The notes beneath the pieces are model-generated. The model did not search any database, was not told where the DNA came from, and saw nothing but the letters and a program-made list of their open reading frames with translations. Made by a program: the position numbers and the translations under genes. A stretch of 64,000 nt of DNA from Oscillospiraceae bacterium (lineage in GTDB: Bacteria > Bacillota > Clostridia > Oscillospirales > Oscillospiraceae), in the NCBI GenBank assembly GCA_017434755.1, contig JAFRER010000011.1, forward strand, positions 1-64,000. The letters run 5' to 3'. This document shows, one piece after another, positions 38,303-47,506 of this stretch; the first letter of the stretch is position 1, and each line of letters begins with the position of its first letter.

Positions 38303-40828
38303 ATGGCAACAGCTAAATTATGGTGGAACGGCTCGGCGTGGGTAACGAGTGATACCACAGCCGCGTCAAAAACTTCGTATTATACAAACAATCCGGGCAT
38401 CAGAGCCGCTATCAAGCTCGTTGCCTTTGATGACGCAACGATAAAGCTGTATGCAGCACTGTCGCCGGACGGACAATCCGGCGAGAGCAACACACTTTCC
38501 GGAACGTTCAGCACTTCTTACGGTGGCGTATCGGCAGATGTGCATAACTGGGACAGAAGCGGCGGCGCAGACCTGCGTGAAAAGTGGTCATCGGCAACAG
38601 CCGCGACAACAGGCACTATCTCATGGAGCACCGGCAGTTCCGACATCACAGGCACGTACTATCGCGGCGGCGCAAAGTATTACAGCCGGCTCCAATGGAC
38701 AGGTTCTCAGATTGTTGGATCTTCACCTTTCTGCACCGTCTCGTTTGATGACAACGGAGGTTCCGGCGGCCCGTCTGCGCAGACCATCTGCAAAGGCGCT
38801 TCTTCCGCTTTGTCAAGCACTGTTCCGACGCGCGCGGGTTATTCTTTTCTCGGTTGGGGAACATCTTCTGCTTCCGCTTCTGCGACATATTCCCCCGGCG
38901 GTTCTGTTGTCTTTTCCGCCGATACGACTCTTTACGCAGTCTGGCAGGCCAATGGCTACGGACTGACGGTCACGAAACCGGCTGCGGCCGCGATAACGAT
39001 CCTCAGGAACGGAGAAACCTTCTCCGGAAACACCGTTTATCACGATGATGTCCTTGCCATAACGGCAACACCGGCCCCGGGCTACAGGATAACTGCTCTG
39101 CAGGTCAACGGCTCGGATTTCGTTTCCGGCGGCACACATACTGTTTCCGGAGCCGTGGCGATAGCGGCAGACGCTGTCGCTCAGTCTTCCACTATCGCCA
39201 CATACGACAGATCCGTCAATACCCTTGATACATTCTCCCTCACCGTAAACAGATACAGCACCTCCCACTACAACAAGCTCCGATACTACGACAGCGGCGG
39301 CACGCTGCTGCACACCTCGGCCGTCTTCACGGAGAGCACGTCACTGACGGTTCCGCAGAGCTGGTTCGATGCCTTCGGCACCGTTACGGCGATCATGGTA
39401 ACGGCGGTGCTCACCACATACACGGATCCGGAATGCACAACGGTCACCGGCGTGACGGACAGCTGCACCTTCACCGTGGCGGCGGACGCCACGATGAAGC
39501 CGACACTGGCGGCAGGCTGCGTAACCCTGACGCCGTACAACACCGGCACGGGAGCCGCGAGCCTTACAAATCCGGGATATGTAAAAGGATATTCCAAGGT
39601 CCGGGCTGTATTTGACACAAGCAAGATCACGCATGCTGCAGGAGCTTCAGCCGGAACGTATGCGATATCCGTTCAGGGCACGGCCACGAGCGGGAGCAAT
39701 ACAACGCTTGTATCGAGCAATACGGTAACGGCAGCCGGCACGCTTACGATCACCTGCACCGTAACGGACAGCAGAGGACGGAGCACAGCAGCCACGCAGA
39801 CGATCTCCGTCAACGACTATGCGAATCCGGCGATAGCCTCGCTCAATTGCTATCGCTGTGACAGCTCCGGCGCGGAAGACGAGAATGATCCATACATGGC
39901 CGTTACGGCTGCCTGCACGTTTACTGCATTGGCAGATAATGCCATATCCATTGAGATCTTTGCAAAGCCTACCGGCGGCTCTTACACATCCTACGGGACC
40001 ACGCCCAATGCCACAAAGAAGATCATCGGTGGCTCGTTCCTCGCGGATACTTCCTATTATGTGAAAGTCACGGTAACGGACACGGTAGGGAACAGTGCAT
40101 CCACTGAGATGAGTATGCCCAGAAGGTCCTGGGTCTTCCACATGAGGAATTCTCTTGGCGGCCCAGGCGCTGCATTCGGGAAGGTCACGGAGCATGACAA
40201 TGCTCTCCAGCTCGCATCCGGATGGGATTTCATGATGGGCGATACATCCATGTCCGAGGCCGAGCTTCAGGCCTTGCTGAACGGCGGCTCCGGCGTTACC
40301 GATGTAGAAGTCGACGGTTCGTCTGTCGTGACGGACGGAGTGGCAGAGATACCCGACACAATCCATGTGGGAGCATCTGCTCCGGCAGACCCAAAGACGA
40401 AGATATGGCTCGACACGGACGAACAGGGCGTTTCCGTTGTGACAAGCGTAAATGGGCAGAGCGGTGCTGTAACACTTCCGTTTTTAACGATGGAACTATT
40501 ATGGACGAACCCTTCCCCATCAAGCGATTTTGCGGCACAGACGCTTTCTTTGGATTTGAGCGGCTATACAGCGGGAGCAATTGTTTTTGCCCCCTCAAAG
40601 AGTGACTACACATTATCATCTCCGCAGTTTTTTCTCATGAACAATGCCACGCAACGAATGATTTGTACTGTTTGGGCGATTTTCCAATACAGAGATATAA
40701 CAGTATCGACATCGGGCATTACCTTTTCTGCGGGCAGGAGAATAAACACTTATAACAGCGGTTCAAGCGTACAAAGCAACGGTGAAATCATACCGATCTT
40801 CATCTACGGCATAAAGGGGATAACATGA
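38303..40828 (+). CDS. Tail fibre protein (DUF859-like) with InlB-type domain
   Basis: This 841-residue protein has a beta-rich N-terminal part and, at about residues 145-215, an InlB B-repeat-like domain (GYSFLGWGTSSASASATY, ending TTLYAVWQ). Several Ig-like or fibronectin-like segments follow (residues about 300-610), and the end is like DUF859 phage tail proteins (SWVFHMRNSLGGPGAAFGKV). The last 150 residues form a distal head with VTSVNGQSGAVTLP before it, typical of fibre tips. It is probably the main receptor-binding fibre. It overlaps the next gene by ATGA. Confidence 0.75.
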   Translation: MATAKLWWNGSAWVTSDTTAASKTSYYTNNPGIRAAIKLVAFDDATIKLYAALSPDGQSGESNTLSGTFSTSYGGVSADVHNWDRSGGADLREKWSSATAATTGTISWSTGSSDITGTYYRGGAKYYSRLQWTGSQIVGSSPFCTVSFDDNGGSGGPSAQTICKGASSALSSTVPTRAGYSFLGWGTSSASASATYSPGGSVVFSADTTLYAVWQANGYGLTVTKPAAAAITILRNGETFSGNTVYHDDVLAITATPAPGYRITALQVNGSDFVSGGTHTVSGAVAIAADAVAQSSTIATYDRSVNTLDTFSLTVNRYSTSHYNKLRYYDSGGTLLHTSAVFTESTSLTVPQSWFDAFGTVTAIMVTAVLTTYTDPECTTVTGVTDSCTFTVAADATMKPTLAAGCVTLTPYNTGTGAASLTNPGYVKGYSKVRAVFDTSKITHAAGASAGTYAISVQGTATSGSNTTLVSSNTVTAAGTLTITCTVTDSRGRSTAATQTISVNDYANPAIASLNCYRCDSSGAEDENDPYMAVTAACTFTALADNAISIEIFAKPTGGSYTSYGTTPNATKKIIGGSFLADTSYYVKVTVTDTVGNSASTEMSMPRRSWVFHMRNSLGGPGAAFGKVTEHDNALQLASGWDFMMGDTSMSEAELQALLNGGSGVTDVEVDGSSVVTDGVAEIPDTIHVGASAPADPKTKIWLDTDEQGVSVVTSVNGQSGAVTLPFLTMELLWTNPSPSSDFAAQTLSLDLSGYTAGAIVFAPSKSDYTLSSPQFFLMNNATQRMICTVWAIFQYRDITVSTSGITFSAGRRINTYNSGSSVQSNGEIIPIFIYGIKGIT

Positions 40829-41214
40829 GTGTACTGAGAATAAAAGACGGAAACAGTTGGGTAGAGATCCCTGCGTCCGGCGCAGGTGTTCCGCAGGGCG
40901 GCAATGCAGGGGATGTCCTTACCAAAGCGTCTTCCACCGATTATGACGCAGGATGGGTGACGCCATACCGTGCAGAAGCAAGGACAGTTAGCGTTACAAT
41001 TCCAGCAAACAGTAGTACCACTTCCGTTACAGCAACCGTTCCGAGTGGATATACTTTTATTTGTTGGCTCACTCCCGCCCCTGTCGGATGGGGAGGCGCT
41101 ATCTGGTATTCCTCATCTACCATTTTAGAGCCTTCAACCGCCATATGGACAACAAGCAGCAGCGGCAGCGCAAGACAAGTAGTTTGCCCATATCTGATCG
41201 CTTACACGGGGTAA
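40825..41214 (+). CDS. Short tail fibre-like protein
   Basis: This 129-residue protein carries the linker GVPQGGNAGDVLTKASSTDY, common at the base of fibre tip domains, followed by a small beta domain ending in VVCPYLIAYTG. It overlaps the stop of the preceding fibre gene and may be a second receptor-binding tip or fibre accessory protein. Confidence 0.65.
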   Translation: MSVLRIKDGNSWVEIPASGAGVPQGGNAGDVLTKASSTDYDAGWVTPYRAEARTVSVTIPANSSTTSVTATVPSGYTFICWLTPAPVGWGGAIWYSSSTILEPSTAIWTTSSSGSARQVVCPYLIAYTG

Positions 41215-41241
41215 GCATATCTGCTGCATAAAGGGGATAAC

Positions 41242-41880
41242 ATGAGCAAGCAAACCATATGGAATTATTTCAAGAGGCATACACAGCTTTCGGATGAGGC
41301 CATCGCCGGGATCATGGGAAACTTTGAGGCTGAGAGCAACAATGAGAGCTGCCGCGTTCAGGGTGATTTCACCGCCGATCGAAGGACCAGCCGGGAATAT
41401 GCTCAGAAGGTGAATTCCGGAGCGATCTCTCCGCAGCAATGGCAGAGTGATGCACGCGGCTTTGGCCTGGCTCAATGGACATATTTCAGCCGTAAAGCGA
41501 ACCTGCTTTCAACGGCACAGTCCTACGGCACCGGCATTGAGGACGAGACAACGCAGATCCGTTTCTTTCTGGCTGAGATGCAGACGGAATTCGTGAGCAC
41601 ATGGAGAGCTCTGCTGAACGATCCTACGATCCTCGAAGCCGCAAGGCTCGTCTGCGTAAACTATGAGCGGCCGGCCGTGAACAACGTGGCCGCACGGGCT
41701 GACTGCGGGCAGACGATCTATAATCAATTCCATGGTAAGGATGTTGAGCCTGAGCCGGATCCCGACCCTGCTCCGGAGCCGAAGGACGACCTGCTGAGGG
41801 AGTGGATCGGGTACGAGCAGGCGGAGGCAGACCGGCACCTTGCAAAGGCGGCGGAACTGAAAGCGAGGCTGAAAACATGA
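41242..41880 (+). CDS. Phage tail lysozyme-type endolysin
   Basis: This 212-residue protein's residues about 1-150 match the phage tail lysozyme family (phi29 gp13-like): IAGIMGNFEAESNNES at the start with the catalytic Glu in the FEAES region, then GFGLAQWTYFSRKANLL and ARLVCVNYERPA. A Pro/Asp/Glu linker (EPDPDPAPEPKDD) and a helical tail follow. It degrades peptidoglycan; located with the holin genes it is the likely lysis enzyme. It overlaps the next gene (ATGA). Confidence 0.8.
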   Translation: MSKQTIWNYFKRHTQLSDEAIAGIMGNFEAESNNESCRVQGDFTADRRTSREYAQKVNSGAISPQQWQSDARGFGLAQWTYFSRKANLLSTAQSYGTGIEDETTQIRFFLAEMQTEFVSTWRALLNDPTILEAARLVCVNYERPAVNNVAARADCGQTIYNQFHGKDVEPEPDPDPAPEPKDDLLREWIGYEQAEADRHLAKAAELKARLKT

Positions 41881-42152
41881 CCCAGACGACAGCGACCATC
41901 ATCGCGGTGATCATCAGCTCCGGGGCATCCCTGCTGATCTCCATCCTCACGATCATCTCCCAGAGCAAAAAGCAGGCGGCGGAAATGGACAAAAAAATAG
42001 CGGTCATCGAAACGAAGATGGACCACATGAAGGAGGACATCGCAGCGCACAACCGATATGCGCAGATGTTCTCGGAGAATATACCGGCGATCCGGCAGCA
42101 CATGACCGACACCGACCGCCGGCTGGACAATATAGAAAGGAGGCTGGTATGA
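41877..42152 (+). CDS. XhlA-like holin-associated protein
   Basis: This 91-residue protein has one N-terminal membrane segment (residues about 6-27: TIIAVIISSGASLLISILTI) followed by a coiled coil (KKQAAEMDKKIAVIETKMDH and onward). It resembles XhlA or haemolysin-type lysis proteins, although the membrane segment is N-terminal. It overlaps both neighbours and works in cell lysis by inference. Confidence 0.65.
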   Translation: MTQTTATIIAVIISSGASLLISILTIISQSKKQAAEMDKKIAVIETKMDHMKEDIAAHNRYAQMFSENIPAIRQHMTDTDRRLDNIERRLV

Positions 42153-42355
42153 AACTGCCGGATCGCGTATATGATATCCTGAAATGGCTTTCCCTTGTTT
42201 TTTTCAATGCTGCAGGAATTCTTTTCAAAACATTGGCTTCCATATGGGGCTGGCCTTACGGGGAAGAAGTGCTTACCACCTGCGCGGCTGTCGCCCTCTT
42301 TATCGGGGCATTGATCGGTGTTTCTTCCGCACAGTATTACAAGGACAAAAACTGA
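42149..42355 (+). CDS. Phage holin
   Basis: This 68-residue protein starts MKLPDRVYDILKWLSLVFF, has a second membrane segment (VLTTCAAVALFIGALIGVSS) and a short charged tail, which fits Dp-1-type phage holins. It forms membrane lesions that let the endolysin reach the wall. It is the last phage gene before the tRNA. Confidence 0.85.
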   Translation: MKLPDRVYDILKWLSLVFFNAAGILFKTLASIWGWPYGEEVLTTCAAVALFIGALIGVSSAQYYKDKN

Positions 42356-42388
42356 CCGGTTTTTCTGCAGTTTTCAGGGAAAAACAGA

Positions 42389-42427
42389 AAACCCGCAAGG
42401 CTTGTATTTTCAATGCCTTGCGGGTTT
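42389..42427. terminator. Bidirectional terminator
   Basis: AAACCCGCAAGGC (42389-42401) pairs with GCCTTGCGGGTTT (42415-42427) in a perfect 13-bp stem. It serves both the holin gene and the tRNA on the opposite strand. Confidence 0.9.
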
Positions 42428-42431
42428 TCCC

Positions 42432-42507
42432 TGGTCCGAGTGGGGCGATTTGAACGCCCGGCCTCTTGAACCCCATTCAAGCACGCTACCAACTGCGCTA
42501 CACCCGG
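42432..42507 (-). tRNA. tRNA-Pro (GGG)
   Basis: The 76-nt gene on the minus strand folds as a cloverleaf. The acceptor stem is CCGGGTG/CACTCGG with one G-U pair, and the anticodon arm is CTTGA-ATGGGGT-TCAAG with anticodon GGG. The T arm is GGGCG-TTCAAAT-CGCCC, the discriminator is A, and CCA is encoded. Its 3' end points at the phage lysis genes, the usual geometry of an integration site. Confidence 0.95.
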
Positions 42508-42528
42508 ATTTCTTTTTCGTGCTCGAAT

Positions 42529-42557
42529 AATATAGCACACCTGCCGGCAGATTGCAA
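42529..42557 (-). promoter_or_regulatory. tRNA-Pro promoter
   Basis: On the minus strand, TTGCAA (42552-42557), 17 bp, TATATT (42529-42534), about 20 bp before the tRNA. Confidence 0.8.
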
Positions 42558-42670
42558 GCGTTTTTGACCGCCCGCGCAATAAAATCAAATAAAGGCGTTC
42601 GCGGACTTTACTTTACCGCCGCGATGAAATACAATAATACAATAAGCAAAAACGGGAAGGAGGAGCAGCC

Positions 42671-43960
42671 ATGGCGCAGACAGTCATCACCATCGTCATA
42701 TTCATTGCCATGATCGTCAGCTACAGCCTGAACAGGATCCCCATGGCGCTGACGTCCATGATCGGCATGCTGCTGCTGGTGATCACGGGCTGTGTCAGCT
42801 CGTCCTCCGTTCTTTCCACCATCGGCAGCGGCACGGTGCTCACGATGATCTCCATGTTCATCATCGCCGCCGGCCTCCAGCGGACGCAGATGGTGGATAA
42901 GCTGTCGGGGCTGGTGTACAGAGTTTCAAAGGGCTCGTTCACGAAGGTCCTGGCGGGCTATGTCCTCGTGACGTTCATCCTCGGGCAGTTCCTTCCGTCC
43001 ACGACGGCGATCGTCGCGCTGGTCTGCCCGCTGGTGGTCTCCATGTGCAGGGAGATGAAGATCAATCCCTCCAAGATGCTCTTCTCGGTGGCCATCGTCG
43101 GCGTGGCGGCCTCATGGACATTCACCCCGATCGGCCCTTACGCCGCCAACTACATCGAGAGCAACGGCATGCTCGCCGAATACGGCATCACGGGTGTTGA
43201 GTTCACGATCTTTGACGAGATGATCGACAAGATCCCGTGCACGATCGTGGTGATCCTCTGGGCGATCTTCTTCGCCCCGAAGTTTGCGCCGGATATCCCA
43301 GACCCCATGCTTAGCAGCTTCACGGGACCGGCGAAGAAGGAGAAGGCTCCGCTGGGGCCCGTCCGCGAAGTGATCGGCTACGGGGTGTTCGCCGCGGTGA
43401 TCATCTGCCTGATGTTCCGGTCCTTCGGGCTTCCCTCGTGGGTCATCCCCGCCTGCGGGGCCTGCATCGTCGTGCTGAGCGGCGTGCTGACCGAGCGGGA
43501 GGCGATCAGCAGCATGGGGCTGGATATCATCATGATCTATGTCGGCGCGGCGGTGCTGGGCAACGCCTTTGCCGCCACGGGCGCCGGGGAGATCATCGGC
43601 GACGCGGTATCCGCCGTGCTCGGCCGGACGGGGAACAGCTATCTGATCGGCGCGGCGTTCTTCGCGGCGGCTTATATCATGACGTCGCTGCTGTATAACA
43701 GGGCCGTCAGCAAGATCCTCATCCCGATCGTCCTCCTGAGCAGCATCAGCATGAACTGCGACCCGCGGGGCCTCATGCGGATGTGCTATATCGGGAGCAT
43801 GTGCTCGCTGATCACGCCGATGGCGACCACGGCCGTCCCGATGATCATGGGCGCCGCCGGCTATACGCAGAGGGACCTCGTCCGGATGAACATCCTCCCG
43901 GCGATCCTCATGTGCGTGGTGACGGTGCTGTTCGTGATGACAAGATTTCCCTGCTTCTGA
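42671..43960 (+). CDS. SLC13-family permease
   Basis: This 429-residue integral membrane protein has about 10-12 transmembrane segments and belongs to the SLC13/DASS (arsenite/Na+ symporter-related) superfamily. Typical features are GQFLPSTTAIVALVCPLV (the SNT-like motif region with Ser-Thr-Thr) in the first half and MTSLLYNRAVSKILIPIVLL in the second inverted repeat. These proteins take up dicarboxylates, sulfate or similar anions with Na+. The substrate cannot be told. GGAAGGAGG precedes the start. It is the first chromosomal gene after the tRNA. Confidence 0.85.
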   Translation: MAQTVITIVIFIAMIVSYSLNRIPMALTSMIGMLLLVITGCVSSSSVLSTIGSGTVLTMISMFIIAAGLQRTQMVDKLSGLVYRVSKGSFTKVLAGYVLVTFILGQFLPSTTAIVALVCPLVVSMCREMKINPSKMLFSVAIVGVAASWTFTPIGPYAANYIESNGMLAEYGITGVEFTIFDEMIDKIPCTIVVILWAIFFAPKFAPDIPDPMLSSFTGPAKKEKAPLGPVREVIGYGVFAAVIICLMFRSFGLPSWVIPACGACIVVLSGVLTEREAISSMGLDIIMIYVGAAVLGNAFAATGAGEIIGDAVSAVLGRTGNSYLIGAAFFAAAYIMTSLLYNRAVSKILIPIVLLSSISMNCDPRGLMRMCYIGSMCSLITPMATTAVPMIMGAAGYTQRDLVRMNILPAILMCVVTVLFVMTRFPCF

Positions 43961-43963
43961 AAG

Positions 43964-43994
43964 ACTGTCCCGCTCCCTGACCGGAACGGGACGT
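43964..43994 (+). terminator. Weak hairpin after the permease gene
   Basis: GTCCCG and CGGGAC form the arms; there is no clear T run, so it may be an attenuator or RNA-stability element. Confidence 0.35.
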
Positions 43995-44031
43995 TCTGCT
44001 TGCAATACAATTTGGACAGGTGGTGCGGGTA

Positions 44032-44193
44032 ATGAAGATAAAGCTTCGCGCTGTTGAAAAAACGAGCCCCGCGAAGGAAAAGCGCAGGGCCGAAAAAGCC
44101 CGGTTCGGCTCCTGCCGGAACGCGGACGAGAAGAAGGCCATGAAGAAGGCCGACCGATTCAACAGAAAGACTTCCGGAGGTGAAGACCGGTGA
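44032..44193 (+). CDS. Small basic protein upstream of GH3
   Basis: A 53-residue frame, very rich in Lys, Arg and Glu (MKIKLRAVEKTSPAKEKRR, then KKAMKKADRFNRK). Its TGA overlaps the GTG start of the glycosidase gene (GTGA), which suggests translational coupling. The upstream ribosome site is weak (GGTGG). It may be a true small protein or a leader frame; no homologue can be named. Confidence 0.45.
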   Translation: MKIKLRAVEKTSPAKEKRRAEKARFGSCRNADEKKAMKKADRFNRKTSGGEDR

Positions 44194-46583
44194 GCATCGA
44201 GTTCCTGATCTCTCATATGAGCCTTGAGGAAAAGGCCTCGCTTATGTCCGGGGCAGATTTCTGGCACACCAAGGCGGTGGAAAGGCTCGGGATCCCCGCC
44301 GCCATGATGAGCGACGGCCCGCACGGACTGCGGAAAGTGATCGGCTCGGCCAAGACGCCGGACGTGAGCAATTCCGTTCCGGCCACCTGCTTCCCGACGG
44401 CCTCCGCCCTGGCGAACAGCTGGGACGAGGAAATGGTCGAGGAGATGGGAAGGCTCCTGGGACTTGAGGCGGCCAACGAGGACGTGGGCGTGCTGCTGGG
44501 GCCGGGACTCAACATCAAGAGAGACCCGCTCTGCGGCCGGAACTTCGAATATTTCTCCGAGGACCCCTTCCTTGCCGGAAAGCTTGCCGCCGCCATGGTG
44601 AGAGGCATCCAGTCCAACGGCATATACGCCTGCCCGAAGCACTTTGCCGCCAATTCGCAGGAGCATCTGCGGATGACGGTGGACTCCGTGGTGGATGAGC
44701 GGACGCTGCGGGAGATCTATCTGGCCGCGTTCGAGACCGCCGTGAAGGAAGGCGGGGCCAAATGTGTCATGAGCTCCTACAACCGCGTGAACGGGACCTA
44801 TTCGAGCGAGAACCCCCATCTCCTGCGGGACATCCTGTACGGCGAATGGGGCTTCGACGGCATGGTGGTGACCGACTGGGGCGCCAACAACGACCGGGTC
44901 GCGGGCATCAAGGCGGGCTGCACGCTGGAGATGCCGGGCTGTGAAGGGATCACCGACCGGCAGATCGTGGAGGCGGTCCGGGCAGGGGAGCTGGATGAGG
45001 CGGTATTGGACGAGCAGGTGAAGCGGCTTCTGGAGATGGTGTTCACAACGGGGAAAGCCGTCGGCCCGAGAAGATTCGACATGTTCAAGCAGCATCTGTT
45101 CGCCGCGAAAGCCGCGGGGGAGACGGCCGTTCTGCTCAAGAACGAGGACGGGATCCTCCCGCTCGGCATGGAGAAGACCGTTGCCATAATAGGCGATTTT
45201 GCGTTCAAACCGCGCTATCAGGGGGCGGGCAGCTCGCTGGTGAACGCGTGGAACCCGCTCGACCCGGCGGAGTGCCTCGAAAAGACGGGGCTCCGGATCA
45301 AGGGGAAGGCGAAGGGCTTCAAACGGGACGGCAAGCGCAGTTCGAAGCTCATGAAGGAGGCCGTCAGCCTCGCGCGCGAGTCGGACATCGTGCTTTACTA
45401 CATGGGGCTCGAAGAGGGAGACGAGGCGGAAGGACTCGACCGGGAGAGCATCGCGATCCCGGCCAATCAGATCAACCTGCTCAAGGTCCTCTCGGAAGTG
45501 AATGAGAACATCGTTGTGATCCTCAGCTGCGGCGGCGTGGTGGACACGTCGTGGGACTGCCTCTGCAAGGCGCTGGTGCACGGCTTCCTCTCCGGACAGG
45601 CCGCTCCGCTCGCCATGGCGGAGCTGCTGACGGGAAAGCGGAACTTCAGCGGGAAGCTCTCCGAGACCTTCCCGATCCGGTATGAGGACGGGCCCGCGTC
45701 GAAGTGGTATCCCGGCCGCGAGAGGACAGCGGAATACCGCGAGGGCATCTTCGTGGGCTACCGGTATTATGAGACGGCGGAAGTGCCGGTGAAATACCCC
45801 TTCGGCTTCGGCCTGAGCTACACATCCTTCGAATACTCCGGCCTGAAGCTGAACGGCGATCGCGTGAGCTTCACGGTGAAGAACACGGGGGACAGGGCCG
45901 GGGCGGAGATCGCGCAGCTGTATGTTTCCGCAAGGACCGGCGGCGTGTTCAGACCGGCGAAGGAGCTGAAGGGCTTCCGCCGGGTGGAGCTGGCGCCCGG
46001 TGAGGAGAAGACCTTGGAGATCGGGCTGGACGACCGCTCCTTTGCCGTGTGGAACACCGCGGCGGGGGACTGGGTGGTGGAGCCCGGCAGGTACAGCATC
46101 CTGATCGGGGCCTCCTGCTCCGATATCCGGCTCGGCGCCGAGATTGAAAAGACCGGCGAGCCGCAGCCGAATCCCTATGATGACGAGATCTTTGCGGCGT
46201 ATTATTCCTGCGAGCCGGACCTCGTTTCAGACGGGGCCTTCGGGAAGCTGCTCGGCTATCCGATCCCCGAAGCCCTGTGGGACCGCACGAAGGCCATGAC
46301 GCCGAACGACACGATCGCCCAGGGAGAGTATCTCTCCGGCGGCCTCGGGAAGTTCATCTACAATGCGGTGGTGTTCTTCCGGGAGCTCTGCCTCCTGCGC
46401 GGGGACAAGATGAGCGCGGCCAACACCATGTTCCTCCTGAACGCGACCTACCGCTCCGCGGCCAGAATGTCCGGAAAGATCGACGACAGGACGCTGGAAC
46501 TCGTCCTTGCAGTCATAAACCGGGAGGAGGGCGCGGTGAGAAGGCTCTTTGAGGCCCTGAAGGCAGGGAAGCGCGATGCCTGA
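44190..46583 (+). CDS. Glycoside hydrolase family 3 beta-glucosidase
   Basis: This 797-residue enzyme has the GH3 N-terminal barrel and C-terminal domain. MSDGPHGLRKV and GPGLNIKRDPLCGRNFEYFS are typical substrate-site blocks. The nucleophile Asp lies in MVVTDWGANNDR (residue about 230). A fibronectin-like end contains FGFGLSYTSFEYS and PAKELKGFRRV. It lacks a signal peptide, so it acts on imported beta-linked sugars in the cytoplasm. Residues beyond about 660 form an additional helical C-terminal extension. It overlaps the HAD gene by 8 bp, so the two are cotranscribed. Confidence 0.93.
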   Translation: MSIEFLISHMSLEEKASLMSGADFWHTKAVERLGIPAAMMSDGPHGLRKVIGSAKTPDVSNSVPATCFPTASALANSWDEEMVEEMGRLLGLEAANEDVGVLLGPGLNIKRDPLCGRNFEYFSEDPFLAGKLAAAMVRGIQSNGIYACPKHFAANSQEHLRMTVDSVVDERTLREIYLAAFETAVKEGGAKCVMSSYNRVNGTYSSENPHLLRDILYGEWGFDGMVVTDWGANNDRVAGIKAGCTLEMPGCEGITDRQIVEAVRAGELDEAVLDEQVKRLLEMVFTTGKAVGPRRFDMFKQHLFAAKAAGETAVLLKNEDGILPLGMEKTVAIIGDFAFKPRYQGAGSSLVNAWNPLDPAECLEKTGLRIKGKAKGFKRDGKRSSKLMKEAVSLARESDIVLYYMGLEEGDEAEGLDRESIAIPANQINLLKVLSEVNENIVVILSCGGVVDTSWDCLCKALVHGFLSGQAAPLAMAELLTGKRNFSGKLSETFPIRYEDGPASKWYPGRERTAEYREGIFVGYRYYETAEVPVKYPFGFGLSYTSFEYSGLKLNGDRVSFTVKNTGDRAGAEIAQLYVSARTGGVFRPAKELKGFRRVELAPGEEKTLEIGLDDRSFAVWNTAAGDWVVEPGRYSILIGASCSDIRLGAEIEKTGEPQPNPYDDEIFAAYYSCEPDLVSDGAFGKLLGYPIPEALWDRTKAMTPNDTIAQGEYLSGGLGKFIYNAVVFFRELCLLRGDKMSAANTMFLLNATYRSAARMSGKIDDRTLELVLAVINREEGAVRRLFEALKAGKRDA

Positions 46584-47436
46584 GACGATGTTCGACAGGG
46601 AAAAGTGCCCCGTGGCCGCCTTCGACCTGGACGGCACCCTTGTCCGGGAATTCGCGCTCACGCCTTCCGACGCCGTCGTGAAGGCGCTGGAGGCGCTGAA
46701 GGAGTCCGGCGTGTATGTGGTGCTCTCCTCGGGGAGGGACCTTTCCCAGATCAGCCCCGGGATGCTCAAGTGTTTCAGCTATGCCGTGCTCACCAACGGC
46801 TCGTGCGTCGTGGACGTTTCGAGCGGGGAACTGATCTGGTCGCGCAGGATCGGCTGGCACAGCCTGTACAGGGCCATGAAGAAGCTCGAAAAGCTCGGCG
46901 GATACAGCTTCCTGATGCAAAACGGCCTCATCCGGGCCACGGAGGAAGGCGAGAGGCTGGTGGCCGCCACCATGCTGAAAAACATGGGGAAGGATGACAA
47001 TATCATCGGCGGCTACTCGGGCGACGGCACACGCTACCGGAAGGCCCTGGAGGCGGTCAATCCCTTCGCGAAGCCCACCTACAAGGTGCAGGTCTTCTTC
47101 CGGGACAGGGATTCCTGCTCGAAGGCGCTGGAAGCGCTGCAGGGCGACAGGGAGCTGGCGGTCCTGACGATGTTCGGCACCACGCTGGAGATCACGGCAA
47201 GGGGCGTTACCAAGGCGGCGGCCCTGGATGTGTTGTGTGAAAGGCTCGGCTTCGGGCCGGGGGCTTACGCGGCCTTCGGGGACAGCCGGAACGATCTGGA
47301 GATGCTGCAGGGCTCGGCCTTCGCCGTGGCCATGGAAAACGGCGAGCAGTGCGTAAAGGATATTGCCGATTATATTGCTCCGCCCGTCAGCGAGGACGGC
47401 GCGGCAAAGGCCGTATGCCGGCTGTACGGCGTATAG
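46576..47436 (+). CDS. HAD-superfamily (Cof-type) phosphatase
   Basis: This 286-residue protein has HAD motif I FDLDGTLV (residues 16-23), motif II VLSSGRD, a type IIB cap domain, the conserved GVTKAAALDVL with its Lys, and motif IV FGDSRNDLEML. Such enzymes remove phosphate from sugar phosphates or cofactors. The overlap with the GH3 gene suggests dephosphorylation of a sugar phosphate in the same pathway. Confidence 0.9.
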   Translation: MPETMFDREKCPVAAFDLDGTLVREFALTPSDAVVKALEALKESGVYVVLSSGRDLSQISPGMLKCFSYAVLTNGSCVVDVSSGELIWSRRIGWHSLYRAMKKLEKLGGYSFLMQNGLIRATEEGERLVAATMLKNMGKDDNIIGGYSGDGTRYRKALEAVNPFAKPTYKVQVFFRDRDSCSKALEALQGDRELAVLTMFGTTLEITARGVTKAAALDVLCERLGFGPGAYAAFGDSRNDLEMLQGSAFAVAMENGEQCVKDIADYIAPPVSEDGAAKAVCRLYGV

Positions 47437-47442
47437 GGAAAG

Positions 47443-47483
47443 TAAAACAGCGCGCCCCGGAGGTTCACCGGGACGCGCTGTTT
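47443..47483. terminator. Bidirectional terminator
   Basis: AAACAGCGCG and CGCGCTGTTT with inner CCCCGG/CCGGGA arms. It lies between the convergent HAD and MATE genes. Confidence 0.85.
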
Positions 47484-47506
47484 CTTCATATTCTTCTTTC
47501 CGTCCG

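Noticed and set aside
2036-42355. Intact N4-like phage
   Set aside because: Only the capsid family is N4-gp56; no virion RNA polymerase, replication genes, integrase or lysogeny regulator are in the window.
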